A DNA stretch of 7,779 nucleotides from contig CAMWNL010000062.1 of NCBI GenBank assembly GCA_947175585.1, positions 1-7,779 on the forward strand. The letters are read 5' to 3'. The notes beneath the pieces were generated by a model that searched no databases, was not told the origin of the DNA, and was given only the letters and a program-made list of their open reading frames with translations. This document shows, in pieces, positions 7,211 through 7,779 of the stretch. The DNA comes from an uncultured Bacteroidales bacterium. GTDB lineage: Bacteria > Bacteroidota > Bacteroidia > Bacteroidales > Muribaculaceae. The translations under genes were made by a program, and so were the position numbers. The stretch's first letter is position 1. Every line of letters begins with the position of its first letter.

Positions 7211-7317
7211 CAGAAATTATTTTGAGGGTGATTAATTCTGTAGTTATAATATTTGTAACATTTAGACATCTGCAACATGCTAAAGTTTAATCAGTCATGA
7301 TGTTTTTTATTAAACAA

Positions 7318-7347
7318 CAAAGGTAATTAAATATTCGTTTACCACAA
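7318..7347 (-). promoter_or_regulatory. Bacteroidetes-type promoter of the secreted protein/barrel unit
   Basis: On the minus strand TTG (7347-7345) is followed by a 19-base spacer and TACCTTTG (7325-7318), an exact TAnnTTTG. Spacing and sequence both fit the Bacteroidetes housekeeping promoter. Transcription would begin near 7311, leaving an A/T-rich leader of about 100 nt before the ATG at 7210. Confidence 0.7.
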
Positions 7348-7357
7348 GCGCAAATCA

Positions 7358-7397
7358 CCTAAAATAATCGCCGACAAGCATTACAGCCTGCCGGCGA
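7358..7397 (-). terminator. Intrinsic terminator after the HdeD-like gene
   Basis: On the minus strand, 34 bases past the stop at 7432, TCGCCGGCAGGC (7397-7386) pairs with GCTTGTCGGCGA (7379-7368) in a 12-bp stem with two G-T wobbles and a six-base loop. TTATTTTAGG follows. Hairpin and U-rich tract support intrinsic termination, isolating this gene from the promoter at 7318-7347. Confidence 0.8.
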
Positions 7398-7431
7398 CTC
7401 TTATTTATTGACACTTACGTTAATATCTGAT

Positions 7432-7779
7432 TTATCTTTCGATCTGTTCGGGTTTGAGATCATAAGCTGCTATCGCAATGGTGAAGCCCCAATAAATGAA
7501 TGCGATAGATGCAAGGAATGAAACCATATACATATTGCTTGTCCAACCTGCTTCAAGGAAGAAGAAGCCGATTACAGCAAGCAGGATGCCGTTGATAATA
7601 CCGAGCCACCAGTACTTATTGCGGCGACGGGCTGCATTGGCAAACGCTTCTATGCCCCAATAAAGGAATACGAACGAGAGGAAGTAAGGGAACACCGCCT
7701 CTGACAGAATGACGCTGCGGACAAGCATAAAGCCGATAAACATGTCTAATACGCCTCCGGCTATCCACCATCCCCAGCC
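7432..7779 (-). CDS. HdeD/DUF308-family inner-membrane protein (N-terminus outside window)
   Basis: The frame is open to the right edge, giving at least 115 residues. An internal ATG at 7743 exists, but the upstream in-frame residues GWGWWIAGGVLDMFIGFMLV form a typical membrane helix of this family, so the gene is treated as truncated by the window. Several hydrophobic helices follow (about FPYFLSFVFLYWGIEAFANA, YWWLGIINGILLAVIGFFFL, YMVSFLASIAFIYWGFTIAI), separated by short polar turns such as ARRRNK. The repeating W-x-x-x-G-I/x-helix pairs are characteristic of DUF308/HdeD proteins, which in E. coli are linked to acid resistance; the molecular function is not established. The cytosolic tail is DLKPEQIER. 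A clear terminator follows the stop. Confidence 0.8.
   Translation of the reverse strand, partial: GWGWWIAGGVLDMFIGFMLVRSVILSEAVFPYFLSFVFLYWGIEAFANAARRRNKYWWLGIINGILLAVIGFFFLEAGWTSNMYMVSFLASIAFIYWGFTIAIAAYDLKPEQIER

Noticed and set aside
7368..7397. Possible second copy of the 286-334 stem-loop
   Set aside because: The two share only the GCCTGC core; the rest of the arms and the loop differ, and this one is a normal terminator with a U-rich tract.

Overview
The window looks like a chromosomal segment from a member of the Bacteroidales, most likely a gut Muribaculaceae- or Bacteroides-like lineage. Evidence: a helicase of PIF1 type fused to TPRs, an ECF sigma factor carrying the Bacteroidales-typical LLQDTTLK / NVNFKGWVFTIMRN wording, a FadL/OmpP1-type outer-membrane protein, promoters that fit the Bacteroidetes -33/-7 pattern (TTG ... 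TAnnTTTG), and start codons preceded by A/T-rich DNA rather than a Shine-Dalgarno. The genus assignment is inference from protein wording only.

Layout, left to right. (1) 2-241, + strand: C-terminal 79 residues of an unrecognised protein whose start lies outside the window, followed by two adjacent stem-loops (259-279 and 286-334). (2) 434-1693, + strand: rmuC, a membrane-anchored coiled-coil protein with a PD-(D/E)XK nuclease-like domain, with a TAnnTTTG element just upstream. (3) 1626-2141, - strand: an ECF sigma factor that converges on rmuC, their 3' ends overlapping by 68 bp. (4) 2308-4326, - strand: PIF1-type superfamily 1B helicase with a C-terminal TPR domain. (5) A clear intrinsic terminator at 4333-4375 separates the helicase from the next unit. 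(6) 4399-6006 and 6053-7210, - strand: a two-gene unit encoding a secreted low-complexity Trp/Gly-rich protein followed 46 bp later by a FadL/OmpP1-like beta-barrel, driven by a well-matching promoter at 7318-7347. (7) An intrinsic terminator (7358-7397) ends the last gene, 7432-7779, a partial HdeD/DUF308 multi-pass inner-membrane protein whose N-terminus is off the window.

Functionally the window holds two themes. The left half is nucleic-acid maintenance and regulation (RmuC, PIF1-TPR helicase, ECF sigma without an adjacent anti-sigma). The right half is cell envelope (secreted W/G-rich protein, outer-membrane barrel, HdeD-like membrane protein). No mobile element, CRISPR array, tRNA or rRNA is visible, and there is no gene-free stretch longer than 300 bases. 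I do not see a clearly novel multi-gene system; the least explained object is the secreted Trp/Gly-rich protein and its pairing with the barrel.
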